NCBI GenBank assembly: GCA_945901935.1
Contig: CAMDLX010000012.1
Location: 1-38,646, forward strand
Length of the DNA: 38,646 bases
Source of the DNA: Bifidobacterium breve
GTDB lineage: Bacteria > Actinomycetota > Acidimicrobiia > Acidimicrobiales > Microtrichaceae
Direction: 5' to 3'
The position numbers and the translations under genes were made by a program. The notes under the pieces were generated by a model, which saw nothing but the letters and a program-made list of their open reading frames with translations, was not told the origin of the DNA and ran no database searches. How positions within the stretch are numbered: position 1 is the first letter of the stretch; each line of letters begins with the position of its first letter. Of the stretch, positions 30,401-37,665 are shown one piece after another.

Positions 30401-33067
30401 TCACGAGACCTCGCCCGAAGCAAGAACGACCCCACGAGAGAGCGACTCTGCGGCACGCCGTGCGGACTTTGCCGTGGTTGGGTTTGGTGCAACATCGCCA
30501 AACTGTCTCAGGAGATCGATCAGCTGGCGGACATTGCGAACAAAGTCTCCGCCCAACAGATCCTCATCGAGAATGTCATCGAGTTCCTGACCCGCAGACC
30601 ACGACCATGCAGAAGCGGCAAACCCGGCTTCTGGTTCACGGCTCAGCGGTAGCTTCAAGCCGCGCTCTAGACGTTCCAAGCGTTTCCATGTGCTCTGCAT
30701 CATGCCGAATCGCCTGCGCAGTTCCGTGCTCGGCAAGAGTGGTGCGGGGGCCGGTTCAGAACTCCGGTGTTCGTAGGTTGCGCAACTCACAAGTGCCGCC
30801 AGCTCGGCATCTTCGAGACCATCAAAGATTCCCTCAGTCAGACAGAGCGAGATCAGCAGGTCCGACTCGTGGTAAATCCGGCGTAACCGGAGGCCAGCCG
30901 GAGTCAGCGCCCATCCGTCACTGTGGCCAGTTCGTTCAAGGACCTCTCGAACCGAACCAAACCGCTGCACGAGGCCGGAACCACGGCGGTCAATCTCTTG
31001 AACTAGTGACTGCTGTTCTTGTTGCAGTTTGGACAGGCCGAACTGAACACGCATCAGCTGATCTCGATCGGGGTGATCATGGAGGGGATGGTCCTGCTGT
31101 GCCTGCAAGGCATCGAGATACGGGTCAGCGCCCCAGATCGCAGCAGCTTCTGATCGATCAGGGCCCGCTCCCTGCTGACCCCTGTCAGGCAGTCGCGCTG
31201 AGTTCAGGCGCTTTGGGTTCAGGCGCTTAAGGAGCCCGGCGCACTGCCGTCGGTAGTTGGGATCCTTTGGCATATAGGGAACTGGCAGATCGATGTGAGC
31301 TACCGGCTGCAGAGACCCACTCACGGTGGCGGCTTCCACCGAGGCCGAATTTCCGCTCGGGTTTACGCCTCGAACACGCATGACTCCCCCCTTTCGCGAG
31401 GATACCGATAGCACTAAGAACAGCTTGCTCCCCTTGCGGGTACCCCGTTCCAGAACATCCCCTGGCCTTAAAGCCGACAGCGCCCTGTCTACTGCAGCGC
31501 GGTTGCCACGAGCATCGCGCTTGAGTTGCCGGATGGAATCGGTGATCTCTACATATCCAGCCACGTCGAACACCAACTCGCTGTTGCTGGCTTGTTCTGA
31601 GCGGTACTCGTCGATCTCTCGCTCGAGGTTATGAACTCGTGCAGACAGCAGGACTACTGCTCGGTCAGTCTGGAATTGAGCGAAAGAACGAGTGAGCACT
31701 TCCATCGCCGGAGCCTCTTCATAACGCTCAATCAGATTGGCGGCCATGTTGTAAGTAGGCCGGAACGAGGAGACAAGGGGAAACTCCCGACTTGCTGCCA
31801 GAGTGGCGACCTGGGCGAATGTACAGAAGGGCGACCACAGCACCACAGCTGACCCTTGGTCGTCGATTCCACGTCTGCCCGCGCGGCCAGTGAGTTGTGT
31901 GAACTGCCCCGGCGTCAAGAACTCGTGGCCTTCGCCGTTGAATTTGCTGAGCCGCTCAATCACTACTGTACGCGCCGGCATATTGATACCTAGTGCCAGA
32001 GTCTCGGTCGCAAACACAACCCTGACGAGTCCTTCAACAAAGCAATCCTCTACTGCCTCTCGAAACGACGGGATCATTCCAGCGTGATGGGCTGCTATGC
32101 CGTGTTCAAGGCCTTCAAGCCACAGGTCATAGCCGAGCACGTCAAGATCCGCATCGCTCAAACTCGCCGTCCTCGCCTCTGCGAGTTGCCGTATTCGGAC
32201 TCGGTCTTCGGGTTGAGTTACCCGCACTCCAGCCTCGAAACACTGCCGGACGGCCTCGTCGCAACCCTTGCGACTAAAGATGAAGTAGATGACTGGCAAC
32301 AGGCTTTCGGAGGTGAGGCGTTCAATAGTCTCGACTCTTCGCGGCGTATAAAATCTTGCCCGTTGCTTGCGGTGCTGCGCCGAACTTGGACGCTGTTGCT
32401 CTGCGTCAAAGCGGTGGCCTTCGGGATTCGTAACCCCGTTGACAATCAAAGGCAGAAGATGCTCCCTCTCGGCTGTGCGATCTCCGACAAAGAGCAATGG
32501 GTCCAACTCAATGGGCCGACGATGTTCAACAACGGTATGGGTTGGGCCGCGGAGGGCAGTTACCCAATCACCCAACTCCTCGGCATTGGACACTGTTGCG
32601 GACAAACACACAAAACGCACCCTGCTCGGTGTGTGAATCAGCACCTCTTCCCAGACTGGCCCGCGGTATGCATCCGCCAAAAAGTGGACCTCGTCGAGCA
32701 CCACCCACTCAAGATCCTCCAGAGTGGAAGACCCGGCGTAGACCATATTGCGTAGGACCTCAGTGGTCATCACGATCACAGCGGCACCGCTATTGATCGC
32801 CCGATCGCCAGTCAAAAGACCGACCTGATCTGCTCCCAACACAGCGCAGAGATCATTGTATTTTTGGTTCGACAGCGCCTTAATCGGAGCAGTGTAAAAA
32901 CACTTGCCCCCGGATTTGAGCGCTAATGAGACTGCGTGTTCGGCAACTACAGTTTTTCCGGAACCTGTCGGGGCAGCAACAAGCACGTTCTGTCCGCGTT
33001 CCAACGCCGCTATTGCTTCGCTCTGGAACGGGTCGAGAGCGAACTCGTGGTCGAATCTGGGTTTCAG
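30401..33067 (-). CDS. helY: DEAD/DEAH-box helicase of the HelY/Mtr4-like (Ski2-type) group
   Basis: 888 residues if started at CTG 33067. Motifs are FALDPFQSEAIAAL (Q-like motif), VAAPTGSGKT (Walker A), FYTAPIKALSNQKY (Ia), VVLDEVHFLAD (motif II, DEVH), CLSATVSNAEEL (III), GIAAHHAGMIPSFRE and QLTGRAGRRGIDDQG (VI). A long C-terminal part includes a DSHCT-like helical region. Actinobacterial HelY is thought to act on structured RNA or DNA. Only TTG at 33004 is a standard start, but it would delete the Q-like motif. CTG 33067 overlaps the tatC TGA (CTGA), with GAGG seven bases before it. Gene order pafB-pafC ... tat-helY matches actinobacteria. Confidence 0.93.
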   Translation of the reverse strand: MKPRFDHEFALDPFQSEAIAALERGQNVLVAAPTGSGKTVVAEHAVSLALKSGGKCFYTAPIKALSNQKYNDLCAVLGADQVGLLTGDRAINSGAAVIVMTTEVLRNMVYAGSSTLEDLEWVVLDEVHFLADAYRGPVWEEVLIHTPSRVRFVCLSATVSNAEELGDWVTALRGPTHTVVEHRRPIELDPLLFVGDRTAEREHLLPLIVNGVTNPEGHRFDAEQQRPSSAQHRKQRARFYTPRRVETIERLTSESLLPVIYFIFSRKGCDEAVRQCFEAGVRVTQPEDRVRIRQLAEARTASLSDADLDVLGYDLWLEGLEHGIAAHHAGMIPSFREAVEDCFVEGLVRVVFATETLALGINMPARTVVIERLSKFNGEGHEFLTPGQFTQLTGRAGRRGIDDQGSAVVLWSPFCTFAQVATLAASREFPLVSSFRPTYNMAANLIERYEEAPAMEVLTRSFAQFQTDRAVVLLSARVHNLEREIDEYRSEQASNSELVFDVAGYVEITDSIRQLKRDARGNRAAVDRALSALRPGDVLERGTRKGSKLFLVLSVSSRKGGVMRVRGVNPSGNSASVEAATVSGSLQPVAHIDLPVPYMPKDPNYRRQCAGLLKRLNPKRLNSARLPDRGQQGAGPDRSEAAAIWGADPYLDALQAQQDHPLHDHPDRDQLMRVQFGLSKLQQEQQSLVQEIDRRGSGLVQRFGSVREVLERTGHSDGWALTPAGLRLRRIYHESDLLISLCLTEGIFDGLEDAELAALVSCATYEHRSSEPAPAPLLPSTELRRRFGMMQSTWKRLERLERGLKLPLSREPEAGFAASAWSWSAGQELDDILDEDLLGGDFVRNVRQLIDLLRQFGDVAPNPTTAKSARRAAESLSRGVVLASGEVS

Positions 33068-33879
33068 ACTGTCGCCTCGTTCGGCTCAGTGGATGAAGAT
33101 TCCTCGCCCTTGTTCTTCTTGCGTACGAGTAACCGCCCGATCACCACTGCAATCTCATAGAAGATGTACATCGGTACTGCTAGCGCCGCCAAAGAAACAG
33201 GGTCACCGCTGGGAGTGATCGCTGCAGCAAGGATCACGATGATTAGAACAGTCTGTCGCCGCCAAGATGAGAGTTGCTGTGGAGTGACCACTCCAATCAT
33301 CTGGAGAGCAACCAGCACCACCGGGAACAAGAAGCCAGTCCCGAATGCCAGCATCATAAAAAGCGAGAGCCGGACAAACTCAACCGGACCCGACCGAATA
33401 TCGATCTCGGGTCCGCCAATCCGAACAAGAAAGTTCACGGCTTGGCTCAGGGTGAAGTAGGCCACTATTGCACCAGCTGTGAACAAGAAGAACGAGGACA
33501 GCACAAATGCGAGTGCATACCGTCGTTCTTTTTTGTAGAGCCCAGGTGCAATGAACCGCCACAACTGCCAGAGAATGATGGGCAAAGCTAAGAAGAGCCC
33601 ACCATATCCGGCGACTTTTAGTCTCAAGGAAAACGGGTCAAGCAAGTTCGTGACCAGAAACTTGCAATCCGATCCTGGATCCACGCCGCGAAGTGCGTTG
33701 CAGTAGGGGGCATTGAGAATATCGAGCAACCAGTTATAAGCGAACCATGCAGGCAGCATTGCTACAAGCACAGCAACCACGCAGATCACCAAGCGGTAGC
33801 GAAACTCGCGCAGGTGATCACTCAGGGTCATATCACCACCCTCGCGTTCAGCTCCTTTGAGCCATGACGGTCTACTCAT
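33064..33879 (-). CDS. tatC: Sec-independent protein translocase TatC
   Basis: 271 residues. Six membrane helices can be read, beginning RLVICVVAVLVAMLPAWFA and GGLFLALPIILWQLWRFIAPGLY, with TatC landmarks MTLSDHLREFRYRL (signal-peptide twin-Arg contact region), FVLSSFFLFTAGAIVAYF and ITPSGDPVSLAALAVPMYIFYEIAV. TatC recognises twin-arginine signal peptides and, with TatA/B, exports folded proteins. The ATG at 33879 overlaps the tatB TGA (ATGA type); a second ATG (33831) is in frame but less favoured. It is followed by the helicase with an overlapping CTG. A hydrophilic, Glu-rich C-terminal tail ends the protein. Confidence 0.97.
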   Translation of the reverse strand: MSRPSWLKGAEREGGDMTLSDHLREFRYRLVICVVAVLVAMLPAWFAYNWLLDILNAPYCNALRGVDPGSDCKFLVTNLLDPFSLRLKVAGYGGLFLALPIILWQLWRFIAPGLYKKERRYALAFVLSSFFLFTAGAIVAYFTLSQAVNFLVRIGGPEIDIRSGPVEFVRLSLFMMLAFGTGFLFPVVLVALQMIGVVTPQQLSSWRRQTVLIIVILAAAITPSGDPVSLAALAVPMYIFYEIAVVIGRLLVRKKNKGEESSSTEPNEATV

Positions 33880-34403
33880 GGGTCCTGCACCGTCACTGTC
33901 TCGGGCTCAATCTCGGGCTCGGACGCGAGTTCCAGCTCCAGCGCTAGTTCCGCAACTGCCTCTGACTCTGGCTCAGGCTCAATCTCGAGCTCTGGCTCAA
34001 TCTCGAAGTCGGGCTCTGTCTCTGGCTCAATCTCGGGCTCCGAGAGCTGCTCTGGAACTGCTTCAGCTTCTGAGTCGACCTCGGCCAACTCAGTAGCAAC
34101 TGGTTCATCTGCTGCTTGACGTGCAGCCTCTTTCTTGGCCCGCTCCTCGGCTTCCGCCTCGAGAGCGTACTCAGCCAACTTCTGCCGCGGATTCGCTGCA
34201 AGTTCAGTGAGTTCCTTAAAGGGCTTCATCGCCGGGTCATCCATCACGTCCGAGACCCCGCTGCTGAACCCCTCTGTCATCGTCTTGATCTTGTTGATCA
34301 TGCGACCGGCGCTGCGCGCCACCTCGGGAATGCGCTCCGGGCCAAGAACGACAAGAGCAACCGCCAAGATGATGATCAACTCGCCGCCTGTCACATTGAA
34401 CAT
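33876..34403 (-). CDS. tatB: Tat translocase subunit TatB (TatA/B family)
   Basis: 175 residues. An N-terminal membrane helix, TGGELIIILAVALVVLGPER, is followed by the hinge GPERIPEVARSAGR and an amphipathic helix (residues about 25-70): the TatA/B fold, and the GPERIP pattern with early Glu favours TatB. The C-terminal about 75 residues are a highly acidic Glu-Pro repeat (EPEIEPETEPDFEIEPELE), encoded by imperfect CTCAATCTCGGGCT-type repeats, and are unusual for length. It couples to tatC through an ATGA overlap. A short membrane-protein gene lies 10 bp upstream. No separate TatA is in the window. Confidence 0.93.
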   Translation of the reverse strand: MFNVTGGELIIILAVALVVLGPERIPEVARSAGRMINKIKTMTEGFSSGVSDVMDDPAMKPFKELTELAANPRQKLAEYALEAEAEERAKKEAARQAADEPVATELAEVDSEAEAVPEQLSEPEIEPETEPDFEIEPELEIEPEPESEAVAELALELELASEPEIEPETVTVQDP

Positions 34404-34412
34404 TGCTGCGCG

Positions 34413-34607
34413 CTACCCCTTGATCCGTTCATCCACCTTGGAACTCAACTCGTTTGAGGCATGCCTGAGCTCTTCGGCTACTTGCACTGCAGGAACGAAC
34501 TGTGAAACCCGCAGTTCCTCCCTGGCTTGAGACAGTTTCTGAATTGCCACATAGATCATCGCCATCGAGGCCACGAGCACAGCAAGGGTTACAGCAACAG
34601 CGAACAC
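34413..34607 (-). CDS. Small single-pass membrane protein upstream of tatB
   Basis: 64 residues from GTG 34607. One membrane helix at about 3-22 (FAVAVTLAVLVASMAMIYVA) followed by a charged helix (QKLSQAREELRVSQFVPAVQ; EELRHASNELSSKVDERIKG). It ends 9 bp before tatB. The layout resembles a very short TatA/B-like or DUF948-like protein but lacks the FGxxxLP-type hinge, so it is not a TatA. It may help the Tat complex by position only. No strong ribosome site is seen; an initial GTG makes the start uncertain. Confidence 0.6.
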   Translation of the reverse strand: MFAVAVTLAVLVASMAMIYVAIQKLSQAREELRVSQFVPAVQVAEELRHASNELSSKVDERIKG

Positions 34608-34680
34608 CTAGAAAAGATACCCTGCGAATCCCGCAAGATCGGAACCTTCACAAATCGCCACTGAACCAGTGTCAAAAATA

Positions 34681-34719
34681 CAGCGGGACGCCCCGGCAAG
34701 AAGCAGCGGGACGCCCCGG
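34681..34719. repeat. 16-bp direct repeat downstream of the zinc-ribbon gene
   Basis: CAGCGGGACGCCCCGG occurs exactly at 34681-34696 and 34704-34719. It lies within the 125-bp gap between the small membrane-protein gene and the zinc-ribbon gene, 13 bp past the zinc-ribbon stop codon. Each copy contains GGGACGCCCC, able to form small hairpins. Confidence 0.85.
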
Positions 34720-34732
34720 AGAGCAAGATCGA

Positions 34733-35062
34733 TTATCGGTCTGTCATGGTGGTCAAGGTGGTGTACCAGTCGGGGGTACTCAGCAGGTGATGAAAGTCCA
34801 GAACATCATCGTGATCGATTGATTCTCCGTGATGTACTTCGTGCAGTTCTGCTGGCAGGAGCCAGTCCTCTGACTGCACTCCTGCAGCGAGGAGCACGTC
34901 AACGACGTGGTCTTCTGCCGCACGAACTTCGATCATTCGACAGACAGGGCAGCGGAACAAGTACGTAGCCTCGGATGTGTCGATGCAGGTACGAACCCGA
35001 AGGTCTCGGGAACGCAGTTCCACGTCGCCGCAGTCGCTACAGGTTGCTCGAATCAGTGCCAT
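34733..35062 (-). CDS. Small zinc-ribbon protein
   Basis: 109 residues. Cys pairs CSDCGD (Cys8 and Cys11) and FRCPVCR (Cys38 and Cys41) form a zinc-ribbon, with beta strands between. The C-terminal half is acidic and His-rich (LHEVHHGESIDHDDVLDFHH), possibly a second metal site or a helical tail. Start ATG 35062 is backed by an AAGGAG ribosome site six bases upstream. No membrane segment. Similar short zinc-ribbons near tat genes are annotated as hypothetical; a nucleic-acid-binding role is common for such folds but not shown here. Confidence 0.83.
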   Translation of the reverse strand: MALIRATCSDCGDVELRSRDLRVRTCIDTSEATYLFRCPVCRMIEVRAAEDHVVDVLLAAGVQSEDWLLPAELHEVHHGESIDHDDVLDFHHLLSTPDWYTTLTTMTDR

Positions 35063-35112
35063 CAGTGTCTCCTTGTGTCACGTACCTGATTACTATCGGC
35101 CGCATATGGGGC

Positions 35113-35148
35113 AGGGTTGAACTTTCCCCTCAACCTTTTCAATTTTTT
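35113..35148 (+). terminator. Terminator-like hairpin with T-run upstream of the GDPD gene
   Basis: AGGGTTGA (35113-35120) pairs with TCAACCTT (35130-35137), eight pairs counting one G-T, around a 9-nt loop, and is followed by TTTTCAATTTTTT. It has intrinsic-terminator form on the plus strand, yet no plus-strand gene lies upstream; the leader of the glycerophosphodiesterase gene is downstream. It may be an attenuator or end a small transcript. Confidence 0.5.
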
Positions 35149-35190
35149 ACTCTGTTACGGCCTGTTTGGCTTGGATACCCGTGCTTTGGG

Positions 35191-35200
35191 CACCTAGGTG
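35191..35200. promoter_or_regulatory. Perfect palindrome CACCTAGGTG
   Basis: Ten-base perfect palindrome between the divergent zinc-ribbon and glycerophosphodiesterase genes, 38 bp before ATG 35239. It could be an operator half of a larger site; no regulator can be matched. Confidence 0.35.
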
Positions 35201-35238
35201 GCCCTAATTCGTTGCATTCAGTGGCAATATTCATCCTG

Positions 35239-35952
35239 ATGAACCCTGAATTTCCTACCCTTGCGGCAGAGGCAGTGCTTTTTGCCCATCGTGGTGCCCG
35301 GGCTCACGCTCCGGACAACACCCTTGAGGCCTTCACACTCGGATTACGACTTGGCGCAACAGGCCTAGAGAGCGACGTCTGGATAACTGCTGACGGTGTA
35401 GCTGTGCTCGACCACGACGGCGTGGTTGGTGGCACATTTCGGCGCAAACCGATCTCATCTGTACATCGCCAGGATCTACCCCCGCACATTCCGTCACTGG
35501 CGGAACTGTATGAGGAGTGCGGTCACGAGTACGCGCTCTCCCTAGACATCAAGGATCCAAACGCAATGCAAGAAGTCCTGCGGGTTGCTCGGTCATTTGG
35601 AGCCTGCGAGCAGCTCTGGCTATGTCACCCTGACTTGGAGTTGTTGGAATCATGGCGGGAACTCAGCCGACCTGCACGGTTAGTACATTCCACGCGTCTC
35701 ACTGCCATGAAGTTTGGTGCGGAGCGCCACGCAGCCCAACTTCGCCAGGCTGGAATAGATGCTGTGAATCTGCATCACAGCGAATGGAGTGCCGGGCAGG
35801 TCACGTTGTTTCACCGGTTCACCCGGTTCACACTCGGCTGGGACGCACAGTACGAGCGGACAATCGGCGCCCTCTTGCAGATGGGTATTGACGGGGTGTT
35901 CAGTGACCACGTCGACCGCATGGTCGACTTGGCGTCACAAGACACCGAGTAG
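35239..35952 (+). CDS. Glycerophosphodiester phosphodiesterase
   Basis: 237 residues. Hydrolyses glycerophosphodiesters, giving glycerol-3-phosphate. Metal-dependent TIM-barrel motifs are VLFAHRGARAHAPDNTLEAF (catalytic His17-Arg18), GLESDVWITADG (Glu44 and Asp46, metal ligands), VLDHDG (His59) and YALSLDIKD. No signal peptide, so cytoplasmic. An open frame reaches upstream to 34975, but it runs through non-conserved sequence with no start that fits the domain; ATG 35239 is the only convincing start, although no clear ribosome site precedes it. Divergent from the zinc-ribbon gene and ends directly (no gap) against the convergent lepB stop. Confidence 0.93.
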   Translation: MNPEFPTLAAEAVLFAHRGARAHAPDNTLEAFTLGLRLGATGLESDVWITADGVAVLDHDGVVGGTFRRKPISSVHRQDLPPHIPSLAELYEECGHEYALSLDIKDPNAMQEVLRVARSFGACEQLWLCHPDLELLESWRELSRPARLVHSTRLTAMKFGAERHAAQLRQAGIDAVNLHHSEWSAGQVTLFHRFTRFTLGWDAQYERTIGALLQMGIDGVFSDHVDRMVDLASQDTE

Positions 35953-36657
35953 TTACAGCGAGGCAATCCTGCCAGGCGGCCACATGATGGTAAACGCACG
36001 ACCAATGACGGTGCTGGTTTCGATGGGCCCAAACACGCGACTGTCTTGAGAGTTATTGCGATTATCCCCCATTACCCATGCCTGGCCTTCCTGGAGCGTC
36101 ACGGGCTTCTCAAGGTTGACTGTCGAGGTCCCGGGAGGCAGATATGGCTCCTCGAGTAGCTTGCCATTGACGTACATGGACCCGTCTTTGGCTTGAACAG
36201 TGTCGCCGGGTACCCCGATGACCCTCTTAATCAAGTCTTCTGGCTCACCTGGCCCGGCAGGCAATCCTGGGGGGCGAGTAAACACCACGACATCTCCACG
36301 GTTGATGTCGTGAGCTCGATAGCTCAGCTTGTTCACCAGTACACGATCCCCAATTTCGAGCGTTGGGACCATGGATTCAGAGGGAATGCGAAAGGCCTGA
36401 ACTAGGAAGGTCTTAATCAGCACTGCTACGAGCACAGCACCGACAATGACTGCAACCCATTCGAGAAGATTGCGCAGAGATGCCGCGCGCTGGCGCCGGG
36501 CGATGCTCTTGCGATTCACTGCCGATCCGGGCTGCAACTCCACTGCGGCAGCCGGTGTTTCTGTGGATTGCAAACTTGGGTCGCTAGCTGCAGCAGTAGG
36601 TGACTCTGGCGTGGAGTCAAGCGGTTGATCTGTCACCCGCAGCAGGCTACAGGCCAC
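35953..36657 (-). CDS. lepB: Signal peptidase I
   Basis: 234 residues. Cleaves signal peptides from exported proteins at the outer face of the membrane. A disordered cytoplasmic N-terminus of about 60 residues, then a membrane helix at about 64-85 (LEWVAVIVGAVLVAVLIKTF), followed by the catalytic Ser in FRIPSESMVPTL (Ser95) and the general-base Lys in EDLIKRVIGVPGDTV (Lys144). GDVVVF and VMGDNRNNSQDSR are also present. Start GTG 36657 is used; a second GTG at 36636 is possible. It lies between pafC and the tat genes, so a protein-export enzyme is added to the conserved pafBC-tat block. Confidence 0.95.
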   Translation of the reverse strand: MACSLLRVTDQPLDSTPESPTAAASDPSLQSTETPAAAVELQPGSAVNRKSIARRQRAASLRNLLEWVAVIVGAVLVAVLIKTFLVQAFRIPSESMVPTLEIGDRVLVNKLSYRAHDINRGDVVVFTRPPGLPAGPGEPEDLIKRVIGVPGDTVQAKDGSMYVNGKLLEEPYLPPGTSTVNLEKPVTLQEGQAWVMGDNRNNSQDSRVFGPIETSTVIGRAFTIMWPPGRIASL

Positions 36658-36711
36658 AGCCTTGTCTCAGAGCAGCCAGAGCTGAGGAATTACATCTTCA
36701 GGCCAGCAGTG

Positions 36712-37665
36712 TCATGTGGGGAGATAGCGATTCAGAATTCTTTGCGCTGCTGCAGAACGGACCCGGTTCAGCGACTCCCCCGACAGACCATCAGTGGCCA
36801 CGGTTGACGGGTCGAGGCGCAACAACAAACGTTCCAACCAAGGAGTGGCAGTAACTGGCAGGACTAAGCGCACGGTGCCGTCCGGATTCTGTTCAAAGAC
36901 GTCATACGGGTAGGCGTCGGCTACCCAAGAGATCGACTCGGGACCCATCAACTCAACAGAGCGCGAGGTTCCAGACAGCGTGGCCCCAACTTGGCTTATC
37001 GAATCTGGCGGGTCGAATGAACCACCAGTCAACTCAGCTTTCTGGACCCGATCCACTCTAAACAGTCGCTCGGCTTCCATCAGGTGGCAATAGGCAAGCA
37101 GATACCAATGACCATCTCGACTGAGAACGCTGTACGGATCAACCTCTCGGTCGGTGGCCTGATCACGGCCATAACTGAAGTAGCTCAGTGCTAGAACCGA
37201 ACTCTCCTCGACGGCCTTCTGCAGCACCTGAAGGATCCTCGGATCGGCTGGTCCCAAAGCGACTTCGACAGCAGACACTTCGCCCTCACCGAGAACAGCC
37301 GACAATTTCTGTACTGCGCTACGCAAGACTCCTTCGGGATCTGACCCATCTCGACCCAGAACAGCACGTCCACCAGCCAGCAGCGTGAGGGCTTCCTCGT
37401 GAGTCAGGCGAACCGGTCGGTGAAAATAGTCCGCCAAGTTGATTGTTACGCAGTCATTCTCGAAGCTCACCTCGACTAGGACATCTGGAGTGAAGGGGTA
37501 CAGACCAACCCCATAAAACACAAGCTCCAAGTCCTTACGGAGATCCTCTTTGCTGAGACCGAACCGTTGAGCGATCTCAGTCAGAGGAGTCCCAGGGTTG
37601 TGAACAATCCACGGAATGACCGCCAGAATGCGCTGCACCCGATCAGGCGCTGCAATGCCACTCAC
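36712..37665 (-). CDS. pafC: WYL-domain transcriptional regulator, PafC
   Basis: 317 residues. An N-terminal winged helix-turn-helix (RVQRILAVIPWIVHNPGTPL; EIAQRFGLSKEDLRKDLELV) is followed by a WYL domain with GHWYLLAYCH and SVLALSYFSYGRDQ, and a C-terminal WCX-like region (SGESLNRVRSAAAQRILNRY). In mycobacteria PafB and PafC form a heterodimer that activates DNA-repair genes independently of LexA, and they lie beside the proteasome accessory gene pafA. Starts with GTG 37665, overlapping the pafB stop by 4 bp. Upstream partner pafB, then lepB downstream after 54 bp. The ligand sensed is unknown, though single-stranded DNA has been proposed for WYL domains. Confidence 0.92.
   Translation of the reverse strand: MSGIAAPDRVQRILAVIPWIVHNPGTPLTEIAQRFGLSKEDLRKDLELVFYGVGLYPFTPDVLVEVSFENDCVTINLADYFHRPVRLTHEEALTLLAGGRAVLGRDGSDPEGVLRSAVQKLSAVLGEGEVSAVEVALGPADPRILQVLQKAVEESSVLALSYFSYGRDQATDREVDPYSVLSRDGHWYLLAYCHLMEAERLFRVDRVQKAELTGGSFDPPDSISQVGATLSGTSRSVELMGPESISWVADAYPYDVFEQNPDGTVRLVLPVTATPWLERLLLRLDPSTVATDGLSGESLNRVRSAAAQRILNRYLPT

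Noticed and set aside
30460-32755. Long plus-strand open frames opposite the helicase (up to 256 codons)
   Set aside because: They lie fully antisense to a gene with clear helicase motifs, show no recognisable domain, and follow from codon bias of the real strand.
33002-33004. TTG 33004 as helicase start
   Set aside because: It removes the conserved Q-like motif FALDPFQSEA that is encoded in frame upstream.
34975-35238. N-terminal extension of the glycerophosphodiesterase
   Set aside because: The frame is open but crosses the terminator-like hairpin and non-conserved sequence; the domain starts right after ATG 35239.
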